Assembly (NCBI RefSeq): GCF_011734195.1
Contig: NZ_JAANTH010000002.1
Span: 124,001 to 188,000, forward strand
Length of the DNA: 64,000 nt
Direction: 5' to 3'
Origin: Halobacterium sp. R2-5
GTDB lineage: Archaea > Halobacteriota > Halobacteria > Halobacteriales > Halobacteriaceae
Position 1 is the stretch's first letter. Every line of letters begins with the position of its first letter. A program made the translations under genes and the position numbers. Under the pieces are notes generated by a model. The model saw only the letters and a list, made by a program, of their open reading frames with translations. It had not been told where the DNA came from and did not search any database. Below, piece by piece: positions 32,751 to 41,491 of the stretch.

Positions 32751-33593
32751 ATGGTCCTCCTAGAGACGATTCTGGTGCTGGTGGCGCACGTGCTCGCGAT
32801 GCTCGCGCTGGGGATCGCCATCTCCATCGGGCCGCGGCGGTTCGTCGGGGCGCTCGGCGACGCCAGGCGCCGGTTCGTCGCCGTAACTCCCTACGTGTTG
32901 CCGTTGCTCGTCGTGCTCGGGATGCGCCGGCTCGCGCTCACCATCGGCCCGGAGCTGTCGTGGTACCTCCAGTGGAACGTCAGCGGCGTCATCTACTCGC
33001 TGGAGGGGTCGGCCATCGCGACCATCCAGACGCTGGCGACGCCGCTCGTCACCGAGTACTTCGTGTTCGTCTACCTCTACGGCTACGTCTTCCTGCTCGT
33101 CTTCCCGGTGCTCGCGTACTTCTCGCTGGACGACAGCGAACGCCTCGCGGGGCTGCTCGCGGCGTACGGGCTGAACTACGGCCTCGGGCTGGTGTGTTAC
33201 GTGCTGTTCGTCTCCTACGGCCCGCGCAACGTCATCCCGGGGCTCGCGGACTCGCTGCTGTTCACGACGTACCCGACCGCCCAGCACCTCACCGCGGAAG
33301 TGAACCTCCCGACGAACGTCTTCCCGTCGCTGCACACGTCGCTGTCCGTGACCGTGGCGCTGTTCGCGTGGCGCACTCGCAGCGAGTACCCCGGCTGGCT
33401 GGTGGTCGCAACGCTGATCGCGGGCAGCGTCGCCGTCGCGACGATGTACCTCGGCATCCACTGGGTGACCGACGTCGTCGGCGGGTTCGCGCTCGCCGGC
33501 GTCTCCTACTGGGGCGCGATCCGGGTCGTCGACCGCTACGGCTGCTGGCGGTCGCTGCCGCTGTGGCTCGCGGACCTCCCGTCGCGGCGCTGA
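32751..33593 (+). CDS. PAP2-superfamily membrane phosphatase/transferase
   Basis: 280 residues from ATG 32751. About six membrane helices. PAP2 motifs are NVFPSLHTSLSV (motif 2, His) and GIHWVTDVVGGFAL (motif 3, His and Asp). Motif 1 is not clear. The order resembles the AUR1/inositol phosphorylceramide synthase-like subgroup, which transfers phospho-headgroups, so a role in lipid headgroup metabolism is possible (inference). It starts two bases after the lipoprotein stop and is probably cotranscribed. Confidence 0.83.
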   Translation: MVLLETILVLVAHVLAMLALGIAISIGPRRFVGALGDARRRFVAVTPYVLPLLVVLGMRRLALTIGPELSWYLQWNVSGVIYSLEGSAIATIQTLATPLVTEYFVFVYLYGYVFLLVFPVLAYFSLDDSERLAGLLAAYGLNYGLGLVCYVLFVSYGPRNVIPGLADSLLFTTYPTAQHLTAEVNLPTNVFPSLHTSLSVTVALFAWRTRSEYPGWLVVATLIAGSVAVATMYLGIHWVTDVVGGFALAGVSYWGAIRVVDRYGCWRSLPLWLADLPSRR

Positions 33594-33663
33594 CCCGCTC
33601 GGGGCCGTGCGAATCTCTCCCAAACTAAAAGGCCTTTACGTGGAGGTGCCCTACTGTGTCTCA

Positions 33664-34035
33664 ATGCACGGGAACACGCCGTACAGTGGTGCCGAGCCGT
33701 CGGAGCCCGAACCCGAACTCACGGGGACCCAGCGCCGGGCGCTCCAGAACAGCATCTCCCAGATTACCGCTCGCACGCGGGACTTCCTCCCCGACGAGTA
33801 CGTCGTCGGCTCGGAGATCAGCACCGGAAACAACGGCGTCCAGGTCACCGTCGCCGTCCGCCCGCCCGCCGGCAACCCCGTCAGCGCCGGCTTCACGCCC
33901 GAGTTCGACGGCGTCGCCGACGACGACCTCATCCCGGACGACGACCGCGAGGAGGTCGCCCGCGGCCTCGCCGCCAGCGCCGCCCTCCAGGTGAAGCACG
34001 CGCTCGGCGACGACGTCCCGCAGACCGCGCGGTAA
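33664..34035 (+). CDS. DUF5811-type haloarchaeal protein
   Basis: 123 residues from ATG 33664 (MHGNTPYSGAEP). An upstream ATG-like start at 33607 lies in the promoter region (CTAAAAGGCC at about 33625) and is rejected. Conserved stretches are TRDFLPDEYVVGSEI, VAVRPPAGNPVSAGFTP and REEVARGLAASAALQVK. These match my memory of DUF5811. No function is known. Confidence 0.75.
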   Translation: MHGNTPYSGAEPSEPEPELTGTQRRALQNSISQITARTRDFLPDEYVVGSEISTGNNGVQVTVAVRPPAGNPVSAGFTPEFDGVADDDLIPDDDREEVARGLAASAALQVKHALGDDVPQTAR

Positions 34036-34089
34036 TCGGTTCTCTCTCTGTCTCCGGCCGCCGCAGAACAGCCGACAGCCGCTCGGCCG

Positions 34090-35892
34090 CTACTTCCCCC
34101 AGAAGGGGTCGCGCTTACGCTGGGTTTCGAGGTACGCCTTCAGCGCCTCGCGCTCGTCGGCGGGAATCTCGTCGGTGAGCTCCTGTTCGAGGACCTTCGC
34201 GTGCTTCTCCGGGAGGTCCACCCAGAGCTCGTCGCCCTCATCGATGTCCCGGCCGACTGTCGGGCCGTCGATGGAGACGCTGACGCGGTTGCCCGCGCGC
34301 ACCTCGTCGACGTCCTCGCCCTGCTCCTGGATGCCCTTCACGACGCCGACGCGCTGGAGTTCGTTGCCCTCCATGTAGCCGACCGGCGTGTTGCGCTTCA
34401 GGGTCCCCGAGACGACCTCGACGCCGACGACCGCGGGGTCGCTCTGGCGGAACACGTGGTCCTTGAGGATGCGGAAGCGAGCGGGCCGCACGATGTTCTC
34501 GAAGATGGCCTCCTGCTGGGCGCGCTCGCGCTCCTCGACGAACTCCTCGTAGTTCTCGACGAGCTGGTAGATGACGTCGCTGTCGAAGATGCGGACGTCC
34601 TCGTCCTCGGCCTTGCGCTCGGCGTCCGCGAGCACGTCCACGTTGAATCCGAGGATAGTGCGGTGTTTGTCGTCGTCCGCCGTGGTCGCCATCGCCACGT
34701 CCCGGGGTGCGATGTCGCCGACCTCCGCGGACATCACGGGAATCTCGGCTTCCTCCATGGCGTTCGCGAGCGCTTCGAGGCTGCCGAGCGTGTCCGCCTT
34801 CACGACGACGCCCTCCTCGGCGGTCTCGACCGCGACCTCCTCGAGTTCGGCCTGGACTTCCGCGATTACCTCGTCGACCTCGCGGTCGCCGACTACGCGG
34901 ACGGGCGCGCCCGCCATCGCGTCGTCGAGGTCGGGCGCGGCGATTTTCAGGCCGGCCGCGGCCTCCATCGACTCGATGTCCTCGAAGCGGTTCTCCGTAC
35001 GGATTTCGGCGAGCTCGCGCGGCTTCAGGAGCGCGCGCACCTCGGTGACGATGGTGTCGTTGGTGCCGCCGACGACGATTTCGTCGCCCTGCTCGATGGT
35101 GCCGTCGTACAGAATCACGTCCAGGGTCGTCCCGAACCCGCGCTCCTCGACGACCTCGAGGACGGTGCCGGCGCCGGGGCCGTCGATGTCGACCTCCATC
35201 TCGTCTTTCATGTACCGCTGGGCGAGCCCCATCAGCACCGTCAGGAGGTCCGGGATGCCCTCGCCGGTCTCCGCGGACACCGGGACGACGCCGATGTTCG
35301 CCTGGAAGTTCTGGACGCGCCAGTAGAGGTCCGAGGAGAACCCCGCGTCCGAGAGCTCGCCGATGAGCTCGTAGAGCTTCTCGTCGAGCTGGCTGGTGAC
35401 GCGGTCGGACTGGCTCTCGTAGGTCTGCTGGACGGGCGCGTCCGCCGTCGGGTTCCAGCCGGGGATGGTGTCGATCTTGTTCGCGGCGACGACGAACGGC
35501 GTCCCCGTGTCCTTGAGGATGCGGATGGCCTCCTCGGTCTGGGGCTGGAAGCCGTCGTTGACGTCCACGACGAGGATGGCGATGTCCGCGAGCGCGCCGC
35601 CCCGCGAGCGCAGCGTCGAGAACGAGTGGTGGCCGGGCGTGTCGATGAACAGCAGCCCCGGCAGGTCGAACTCCGTGGGGTCGACGAGGCTGCCCGCCAC
35701 CTCGCTGACGACGTCCAGCGGCACGGCTGTCGCGCCGATGTGCTGGGTGATGGCGCCGGCTTCCCCCTCGATGACGGCGGAGCCGCGAATCTTGTCGAGC
35801 AAGCTGGTCTTCCCGTGGTCGACGTGGCCGAGGACCGCGACGATGGGCGTCCGCAGCTCCCCGGGTTCTTCGGTGGTGTCTGCGTCGGACAT
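34090..35892 (-). CDS. infB: Translation initiation factor IF-2 (aIF5B)
   Basis: 600 residues from ATG 35892 (MSDADTTEEPGELRTPIVAV). GTPase that joins ribosomal subunits and places initiator tRNA. G-domain motifs: GHVDHGKT at 22-29, the switch region around ITQHIGATAV, DTPGHHSF and NKID. Later domains include GTVLEVVEERGFGTTLDVILYDGT and the C-terminal lobe with VFRQSDPAVVGVEVVSG. There is no intein in the G-domain, unlike some haloarchaeal copies. It is divergent from the PRC-barrel gene, 137 bases apart. Confidence 0.96.
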   Translation of the reverse strand: MSDADTTEEPGELRTPIVAVLGHVDHGKTSLLDKIRGSAVIEGEAGAITQHIGATAVPLDVVSEVAGSLVDPTEFDLPGLLFIDTPGHHSFSTLRSRGGALADIAILVVDVNDGFQPQTEEAIRILKDTGTPFVVAANKIDTIPGWNPTADAPVQQTYESQSDRVTSQLDEKLYELIGELSDAGFSSDLYWRVQNFQANIGVVPVSAETGEGIPDLLTVLMGLAQRYMKDEMEVDIDGPGAGTVLEVVEERGFGTTLDVILYDGTIEQGDEIVVGGTNDTIVTEVRALLKPRELAEIRTENRFEDIESMEAAAGLKIAAPDLDDAMAGAPVRVVGDREVDEVIAEVQAELEEVAVETAEEGVVVKADTLGSLEALANAMEEAEIPVMSAEVGDIAPRDVAMATTADDDKHRTILGFNVDVLADAERKAEDEDVRIFDSDVIYQLVENYEEFVEERERAQQEAIFENIVRPARFRILKDHVFRQSDPAVVGVEVVSGTLKRNTPVGYMEGNELQRVGVVKGIQEQGEDVDEVRAGNRVSVSIDGPTVGRDIDEGDELWVDLPEKHAKVLEQELTDEIPADEREALKAYLETQRKRDPFWGK

Positions 35893-36029
35893 AGTAGAAT
35901 CCTCCGAGAGAACGGTTGTTGACCGAATAGAACGGACGGTGGCGTATAATTCCATCGTAACGGCCCGCGTGTGTCGCGCGTCCGACGACCCCGCGGGGTT
36001 TATGGGGATTCCACGCCAGACTCCCGGGT

Positions 36030-36272
36030 ATGGCCGACATCCTCGCCGAGAACCTCTCCGGGAAGGCCGTGATGGGTTCGGACGGCACGGAGCTCGGAAT
36101 GCTGTACAACATCACGATGGACCTCAAGAGCGGGAAGCTCGAAGACCTGCTCGTGGAGCCCCACGAGGACTCCCCCGTGAACGTCGACTTCCCCTCGGAC
36201 GACGAGGGCCACTACCGCGTCCCCGTCGGGCGCGTGCAGGCGGTCAAGGACTACATCGTCGTCCAGCGATAG
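36030..36272 (+). CDS. PRC-barrel domain protein
   Basis: 80 residues from ATG 36030, consisting of one PRC-barrel: LSGKAVMGSDGTELGMLYNI, DLKSGKLEDLLVEP and YRVPVGRVQAVKDYIVV. In archaea such proteins lie next to translation and ribosome maturation genes and are thought to bind RNA or RNA-processing proteins. The TAG stop shares its last base with the GTG start of nob1, so the two are coupled. Confidence 0.9.
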   Translation: MADILAENLSGKAVMGSDGTELGMLYNITMDLKSGKLEDLLVEPHEDSPVNVDFPSDDEGHYRVPVGRVQAVKDYIVVQR

Positions 36273-36730
36273 TGCAGGTCTTAGACGCCTCCGCGTTCAT
36301 TCACGACTACGATCCCGAGGGCGAGACGGCGTCGATTCCCGCCGTTCGGGAGGAACTGGAGGACGCCGCGGCGTACCGCTACGACGCGCTCGCGGGCGGC
36401 GGCATGCAGGTCCAGGTGCCGGGGGAGGCGGCGCTCGCGTCCGCTCGCGAGGCCGCGCGCACGACCGGCGACCTCGACGTGCTCTCCGAGACCGACCTCC
36501 GGCTGCTGGCGGCCGCGTACGAGCTCGACGGCACGGTCGTCACGGACGACTACGCGGTCCAGAACGCGGCCGACGAGCTGGGCGTCGGCGTCGACGTCAT
36601 CGAGCAGGCCGGCATCAGCGAGCGCCGCGACTGGAACTTCCAGTGCCAGGGCTGCGGTCGGGAGTTCGAGGAGTCCAGGGAGCGCTGTCCGGTCTGCGGG
36701 AGCGACCTCTCCCGGAAGCGCCCCCGCTAG
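36272..36730 (+). CDS. nob1: rRNA maturation endonuclease Nob1
   Basis: 152 residues from GTG 36272, overlapping the preceding stop by one base. A PIN domain opens with VLDASAFIHDY (Asp5 as first metal ligand) and has further acidic residues in SETDLRLLA and VTDDYAVQN. A C-terminal zinc ribbon is FQCQGCGREF with CPVCGSDL. Nob1 cuts the 3' end of 16S rRNA precursor. The stop TAG overlaps the stop of the small minus-strand gene in CTAG. Confidence 0.92.
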   Translation: MQVLDASAFIHDYDPEGETASIPAVREELEDAAAYRYDALAGGGMQVQVPGEAALASAREAARTTGDLDVLSETDLRLLAAAYELDGTVVTDDYAVQNAADELGVGVDVIEQAGISERRDWNFQCQGCGREFEESRERCPVCGSDLSRKRPR

Positions 36731-36891
36731 TCGCTGCCCTCGGGGACCTCCGCGCTGTCGTCGACGGCTTCGAGGCCGTTCTCGATGAGCTGCCGGAGCA
36801 CCTCCTGCTCGGAGAGCCCGTACTCTCTCGCCAGGTTCTCGACCTCGTTGGCGAGAGAGTCCCCACACACGACGGAGTACTTCCGAGGCAT
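36727..36891 (-). CDS. 54-residue ribbon-helix-helix-like protein
   Basis: ATG 36891 to TAG 36727-36729. The sequence starts MPRKYSVVCGDSLANEVENL and has the helix SEQEVLRQLIENGLEAVDD, which looks like a small CopG/RHH DNA-binding fold. The gene is convergent with nob1 and shares its stop palindrome. An AT-rich upstream stretch (TAATACTTAGTC on the plus strand, about 36917-36930) is a likely promoter. The target is unknown. Confidence 0.75.
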   Translation of the reverse strand: MPRKYSVVCGDSLANEVENLAREYGLSEQEVLRQLIENGLEAVDDSAEVPEGSD

Positions 36892-36951
36892 ACGCTTCTA
36901 TTCGAGGACCTTGACCGTAATACTTAGTCAGCCCCGCGTCAGACGGAAATA

Positions 36952-38007
36952 TCAGGTGAACGCCACGTACGCCAGCGCGAACTGCACCGCGTCGTACGTG
37001 CCGTGGACGACGACGGGCGCGAACAGGTCGTCGGTGCGCTCGTAGGTCGCGCCGAGTACGAGCGAGACGGCGAACAGCCGTCCGAGGGTCACGAGCACCG
37101 CGCCCGGCGTCGCGCCCGAGCCGGCGTACGCGAGCACGTGCGCGCCGGTGAACACGAGACAGCCCGCGACGACGGCGCTACGCCGCGAGTACGCGCCGTA
37201 GAGGTACTTCTGGACGCCGTTGCGCGCGAGCAGTTCCTCGCCGGGACCGACCGCGAGGTACGACAGGAGCACGAGCGGCGGCAGAATTTCGGGGTGCTGG
37301 CGCGCGGTCTCGACGAGCGTGTGGCTGGTCTGCGGGAGGTCGAAGACCCTGACGAGCCCGACGAGCGCGTAGTGGACCGCGAAGATTGCGACGACGCCGG
37401 CGCCAGCGACGAGCCAGTCGCGGCGGGACGGCCGGCCGACGTCTACGCTGCCGTCGTACCACGCGACGAACGCGAGGCCGGCGAGGCCGTACCCGACGCT
37501 CGCGACCGCGGTGTTGACGGGGGTGGTGACGAGCGGGTCCGCGGGGGCGAGCCCGACGGCCACGCTCGCGAGCAGCGACCCGAACACGAGCGCGGCCAGC
37601 GACGCCACGACGGCGACGACGAAGCGCCGCTCGCGGGCGCGGACCGCCGCCTTCTCCAGGCCGGCGGTCGCCGCGACTGCCGTGCCGACGACGCCCAGCC
37701 CCGCGAGCAGCGCGACTGACGGGCCGGGCGGCAGCCCCGCGGTCGCGGCGCCGACGCCGAACGCCGCGGCGATAGCGAGCGCGGCGCCGGCCGCCCCGGC
37801 AACGAGGTCCAGCCGGGGGGCCTCGACGCCGTGCCGTCGCGCGCCGAACGCGACCGCCGCGAGCGCCGCGAACGCGGTCGCCGCACGCGCCGCGAGCGCG
37901 GCGTCGGCCGGCCAGTCGAGGAACGTCGCGGCGAGCCCGACGCCCGCGAGCACGAAGCCGACGGTCTGCGCGTACCGGTCGTTCACGTCGCGGACTGCGG
38001 ACCACAC
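36952..38007 (-). CDS. CPBP-family intramembrane metalloprotease (CAAX protease type)
   Basis: 351 residues from GTG 38007; TTG at 38013 is an alternative and gives two more residues. At least eight hydrophobic segments. The CPBP motifs are GPGEELLARNGVQ (EExxxR), a His in VFTGAHVLAY and a His in APVVVHGTYDAVQF. Members of this family process prenylated or other membrane substrates, or act in immunity to bacteriocins; the role is unknown here. Confidence 0.88.
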   Translation of the reverse strand: MWSAVRDVNDRYAQTVGFVLAGVGLAATFLDWPADAALAARAATAFAALAAVAFGARRHGVEAPRLDLVAGAAGAALAIAAAFGVGAATAGLPPGPSVALLAGLGVVGTAVAATAGLEKAAVRARERRFVVAVVASLAALVFGSLLASVAVGLAPADPLVTTPVNTAVASVGYGLAGLAFVAWYDGSVDVGRPSRRDWLVAGAGVVAIFAVHYALVGLVRVFDLPQTSHTLVETARQHPEILPPLVLLSYLAVGPGEELLARNGVQKYLYGAYSRRSAVVAGCLVFTGAHVLAYAGSGATPGAVLVTLGRLFAVSLVLGATYERTDDLFAPVVVHGTYDAVQFALAYVAFT

Positions 38008-38031
38008 GGACAAATGCGTGCCGCTCCCGGC

Positions 38032-39309
38032 CTACTCGACGACGAGTTCGGTCTTCTCGGGGAGCCCGCGCTCGCCCGACAGGAGCGCGCGGGCGGCCTC
38101 CTTCCCCCACTCGACGGCGGGCTGGGTGAACGTCTCCACGCCGTAGAGCTCGCCCGCGAGAATGCAGGCGGCCTCCATGTCGTAGAGCAAGCGGCCGAGC
38201 GAGGGCTCGTCGACCCGGGGAATCTCGACGCGGACGTTCGGCACGCCGGACTCCGCGAGGCTCGCTTCCGTCGCCTCGAACTCCGCGTCCAGCAGGTCGC
38301 CGAGGCTGCCGCCCGCGAGGTAGTCCAGGCCCTCCAGGTCAGTCTCGGGAATCCCGCGGTCGTCGCGCCCGCGGGCTCGAACGAGCGTCACGAGCTTGTC
38401 CCGCGGGCCGGCGCGGTAGAGCTGGAGCTGGCTGTGCTGGTCGGTCGCGCCGAGCGCCCGCGCGGGCGTCTGCCCGAGGCCGTCCTTTCCTAAACTTTCG
38501 GCCCAGAGCTGCGCGAACCACTCCGCGAACGTCTCCAGGGACTCCGCGTACGGCATCATCGCGTTGATGCCCGCGCCCCGCAGGTCCAGCGCGTACGCGG
38601 TCGCGCCGTACGCGTACGCCGGGCAGTCGAACAGCGACCCCGTGAGCGCGTCCCGCCCCTCGCGCGCGCCGTCGAGAATCGCGTCGACGTCGTGGCCGGC
38701 GAGCGCGGCGGCCGGCAGCCCCACCGTCGAGAGCGCGGAGAACCGCCCGGGGACGCCCTCGGGCGCGTCGAGCGCGGGCAGGTCGTGCTCCTCGGCGAGG
38801 TCCCGGAGGTTCCCCTCGGGGCCGGTCGTGACGAACGTGCGCTCGGTCCAGTCGACGCCCGCGTCCGCCATGGCGTCGCGCACGACGAGGAAGTTCGCGA
38901 GCGTCTCCGCGGTCGTCCCCGAGCGCGAGACCACGTGGACGGCGGTCCGCGAGAGGTCGACGCTGTCGAGCAGCGTGTCGACGTGCTCGGGGTCGACGTT
39001 GTCGAGGAAGTACGCCTCCAGGTCGCCGCCGAGGGCGTCCACGAGCGTCGCCGCGCCGAGCGCACTCCCGCCGATGCCGACGTTCAGCAAGACGTCGCTG
39101 TCCGCGAACGGCTCGACCGCCCGCTCGATGGCGTCCGCGTCCGCGGTCAGCGGGAGGTTCAGCGCCGCGTACCCGAACTCCTCGTCGGTCATCCCCGCGG
39201 CGATGCGCTCGTGTGCAGCCCTGACGCGGTCGTCCAGCCGTTCGAGTGCGTCCTCGGGGACGCCCGGCGCCGCCTCCGCGGCGAGGGCGTTGCCCACGTC
39301 TACGTGCAT
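38032..39309 (-). CDS. pgi: Glucose-6-phosphate isomerase
   Basis: 425 residues from ATG 39309. It interconverts glucose-6-phosphate and fructose-6-phosphate. The sugar isomerase (SIS) folds show VGIGGSALGAATLVDAL, HVVSRSGTTAETLANF, LGQTPARALGATDQHSQLQL and the end FTQPAVEWGKEAARALL with the usual Gln and Lys. It is compact, as in other archaea with the cupin-free PGI. The gene stands alone, upstream on the same strand of the CPBP gene by 24 bases. Confidence 0.95.
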   Translation of the reverse strand: MHVDVGNALAAEAAPGVPEDALERLDDRVRAAHERIAAGMTDEEFGYAALNLPLTADADAIERAVEPFADSDVLLNVGIGGSALGAATLVDALGGDLEAYFLDNVDPEHVDTLLDSVDLSRTAVHVVSRSGTTAETLANFLVVRDAMADAGVDWTERTFVTTGPEGNLRDLAEEHDLPALDAPEGVPGRFSALSTVGLPAAALAGHDVDAILDGAREGRDALTGSLFDCPAYAYGATAYALDLRGAGINAMMPYAESLETFAEWFAQLWAESLGKDGLGQTPARALGATDQHSQLQLYRAGPRDKLVTLVRARGRDDRGIPETDLEGLDYLAGGSLGDLLDAEFEATEASLAESGVPNVRVEIPRVDEPSLGRLLYDMEAACILAGELYGVETFTQPAVEWGKEAARALLSGERGLPEKTELVVE

Positions 39310-39397
39310 GTGGAGTACCGGAACGGCTGCCCGCTTAAGCGCTGGCCTCCTCGCGCCATCGCCGCGCTTTTGCTGTGCGGGCGCCGACTCTCCGCCA

Positions 39398-39964
39398 ATG
39401 GGACGGTTCGACAGCTACTCCGGGCTGCTGACGGCGTACCCGTACGCGTTCCGGCAGTCCGACTCGCTGCTCTTCCGGAGCTACGTCGTCGTCAGCACGC
39501 TCGTCGGCGCGCTCGTCGTGGCGCTCGCGGTGGGCGGCCTGCTCGTGCTCCTCGGGAACACGGCGGGCGCGCGCGGCGGATCGCTGACGCTCTCGCGGAC
39601 GTTCTACGTCGTCCTCGCGCTGTTCGTGTTCGTGCCGCTGGTCGCGCCCGTGCTGTTCGTCGCGCACCGCCACCGCCGCGAGCGCCGGGTCGCCGAGCGC
39701 TACGACGCCGCGCTCGCCGCCTCGGGCTACCTGTTCGTCGCCTCCGTCTACCTCGCGCTCGTCGCGTCGATGCCCGAGGAGTTCGGCTCCGGGAGCGAGG
39801 CGGTCACGCGCCCCGAGCCGTCCGGCGTCTTCGCGCCCGTCGTCGAAGCCCTGTACGCGGTCCCCTCCGCGGCGTCGCCGCTGCTCGTGCTCGCGGGCGC
39901 GCTCGTTGTCTACCTCGCCCACCGCCGCTTCGGGTCGAAACACGGAAACGGCGAGACGGCCTAA
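39398..39964 (+). CDS. Haloarchaeal four-helix membrane protein
   Basis: 188 residues from ATG 39398 (MGRFDSYSGLLTAYPYAFRQ). Hydrophobic helices are at about 28-52, 68-90, 108-125 and 155-172, with a basic loop HRHRRERRVAERYDAAL. No function is recognised. It is followed 8 bases later by the DUF5812 gene on the same strand. Confidence 0.75.
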   Translation: MGRFDSYSGLLTAYPYAFRQSDSLLFRSYVVVSTLVGALVVALAVGGLLVLLGNTAGARGGSLTLSRTFYVVLALFVFVPLVAPVLFVAHRHRRERRVAERYDAALAASGYLFVASVYLALVASMPEEFGSGSEAVTRPEPSGVFAPVVEALYAVPSAASPLLVLAGALVVYLAHRRFGSKHGNGETA

Positions 39965-39972
39965 CGCCGCCG

Positions 39973-40440
39973 ATGACCGACGAGAAGACCGCGACGTTCC
40001 TCGTCACCAGCGCGGACGACGAGTCCGCGGTGCTCTCGGACGTGACGGACGCGCAGGTCCACACGCTCTCCGAGAACCCCGGCCTCGCGGAGGGCGACGT
40101 CCTCGAAGCGACCGTCGCCCCCGACCCGCCGGTGAACGTGACGTACAGCGTCGTCGACGTCGTCGAACGCAAGCAGATTCCGGTCGAAGCGAGCGACGAG
40201 ACGCCCACGCCGCAGTCCAAGGAGATCGCCGCCGACCTCGCGCCCGGCGACCTCGAGACGACCGAGCGCGCGGGCGTCGGGGAAGTCCACGTCCTCGGCG
40301 TCCCCGAGGACGGCGTCGAGGAGACTGTCGAGGACGTGCTCGCGGACGACCAGACCATCGCTCGCGCCGCCCGCATCGGCATCGAGCGCGTCGAAGTCCG
40401 CTCCGGCGAGGACTTCGTGACCGTCCGCTACCTCCCCTAG
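39973..40440 (+). CDS. DUF5812-type haloarchaeal protein
   Basis: 155 residues from ATG 39973. It starts EKTATFLVTSADDESAVLSD, with AQVHTLSENPGLAEGDVLEA and later GVGEVHVLGVPEDGVEETV and VEVRSGEDFVTVRYLP. This matches my memory of DUF5812, an uncharacterised haloarchaeal family; the N-terminal half looks like an OB-type or TRAM-like barrel (inference). Its stop overlaps the convergent gene in CTAG. Confidence 0.78.
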   Translation: MTDEKTATFLVTSADDESAVLSDVTDAQVHTLSENPGLAEGDVLEATVAPDPPVNVTYSVVDVVERKQIPVEASDETPTPQSKEIAADLAPGDLETTERAGVGEVHVLGVPEDGVEETVEDVLADDQTIARAARIGIERVEVRSGEDFVTVRYLP

Positions 40441-40742
40441 TTCTTCGGGCCGGCCTGGCTCTGGACTTCCCAGCCGGCGTCGACGCCGCAGGCCTCCCGC
40501 TCGACGAACTCCACGTCCGTGTCCTCGCCGACGGCGTCGTCGCCCTCGACCGATTCGACGCGCAGCGGGACGTCCGGGCTGTCCCCGCAGCAGCCGACGT
40601 CGAGGAACACCTCCCACGTGTCGCCCTCGCGGGCGCGCTCGTTCGTCCGCACGAGGTACGACCGCATGTGGTCGGTCGTCAGCTGGTCGCGGCCCCAGTC
40701 GCTGACGTCCGCCGGGTACGAGACGGTGACAGTGCTTGCCAT
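40437..40742 (-). CDS. Conserved haloarchaeal protein with Cys-Cys-Gly motif
   Basis: 101 residues from ATG 40742. Features: DWGRDQLTTDHMRSYLVRTN, TWEVFLDVGCCGDSPDVPL, and an acidic end with EREACGVDAGW. Three Cys could bind a metal. No function is known to me. It is convergent with the DUF5812 gene, sharing CTAG. Confidence 0.72.
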   Translation of the reverse strand: MASTVTVSYPADVSDWGRDQLTTDHMRSYLVRTNERAREGDTWEVFLDVGCCGDSPDVPLRVESVEGDDAVGEDTDVEFVEREACGVDAGWEVQSQAGPKN

Positions 40743-40834
40743 GGGTGTGTGTACGCGTACTACGGATTTACGTGCTGCGGCGGGTGTCGCGACGGCGACG
40801 AGTTGAAGCCGGTCGGTCGCGTATTGAGAGAGAC

Positions 40835-41437
40835 ATGATGGCCACGACGCACGCGCTCGTCGGGCTCGCGGTCGCCGCAGTCGTGACGCTCGTGGCGCCC
40901 GAGTACGGCGTGATCGCGGCCGCCGCGGGGCTCACGGGCGGCGTGTTCCCCGACCTCGACATCTACGCTGGTCACCGCCGCACGCTCCACTTTCCCGTGT
41001 ACTACACCGCTGCCGCGGCCGTGGCGGGCGTCGTCGCGTTCGTTCTCCCCGTCCCGTGGACCGTCGGCGTCGCCGTCTTCCTCGCGGCCGCCGCGCTGCA
41101 CGCCGCCAGCGACGCGCTCGGCGGCGGCCTCGAACTCGAACCCTGGGAGGGAACCAGCGAACGGGCGGTGTACAGCCACTACCACCGCCGCTGGGTGCCG
41201 CCCCGCCGGCTCGTCCGCTACGACGGCGCCCCCGAGGACCTCGCGCTCGCCGCGCTGTTCGGAACGCCCGCCGCGCTCGCGTTCGGGCCGACGGTCCACC
41301 AGGTCGTCGCCGTCACGCTCGCGGTCTCCGCGGGCTGGGTCGTCGTCCGCAAGCACGTCCCCACAGTCGCCACGTGGGCGGTCGCCCAGCTACCGGAGGG
41401 CGTCCACCCGCACCTCCCCGAACGGTTCGGTCCGTAG
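40835..41437 (+). CDS. Membrane-bound metal-dependent hydrolase (YdjM/DUF457-like)
   Basis: 200 residues from ATG 40835, or 199 from the adjacent ATG 40838. It begins ATTHALVGLAVAAVVTLVAP, then GGVFPDLDIYAGHRRTLHFP, a pattern typical of the LexA-regulated YdjM family: His near the N-terminus, FPDLD and the HRRTLHFP histidines. About five membrane helices. The reaction is unknown. The last part (PEGVHPHLPERFGP) is soluble. Confidence 0.83.
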   Translation: MMATTHALVGLAVAAVVTLVAPEYGVIAAAAGLTGGVFPDLDIYAGHRRTLHFPVYYTAAAAVAGVVAFVLPVPWTVGVAVFLAAAALHAASDALGGGLELEPWEGTSERAVYSHYHRRWVPPRRLVRYDGAPEDLALAALFGTPAALAFGPTVHQVVAVTLAVSAGWVVVRKHVPTVATWAVAQLPEGVHPHLPERFGP

Positions 41438-41491
41438 CCCGGCCCTGCGCGTATAAGAAGCCTTATCCACGCTCGCTTCCGACCGGGAGGC

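Noticed and set aside
41486-41490. GGAGG as ribosome binding site of secF
   Set aside because: Only one base separates it from the ATG, too close to work. A nearby TATA box suggests a short leader.
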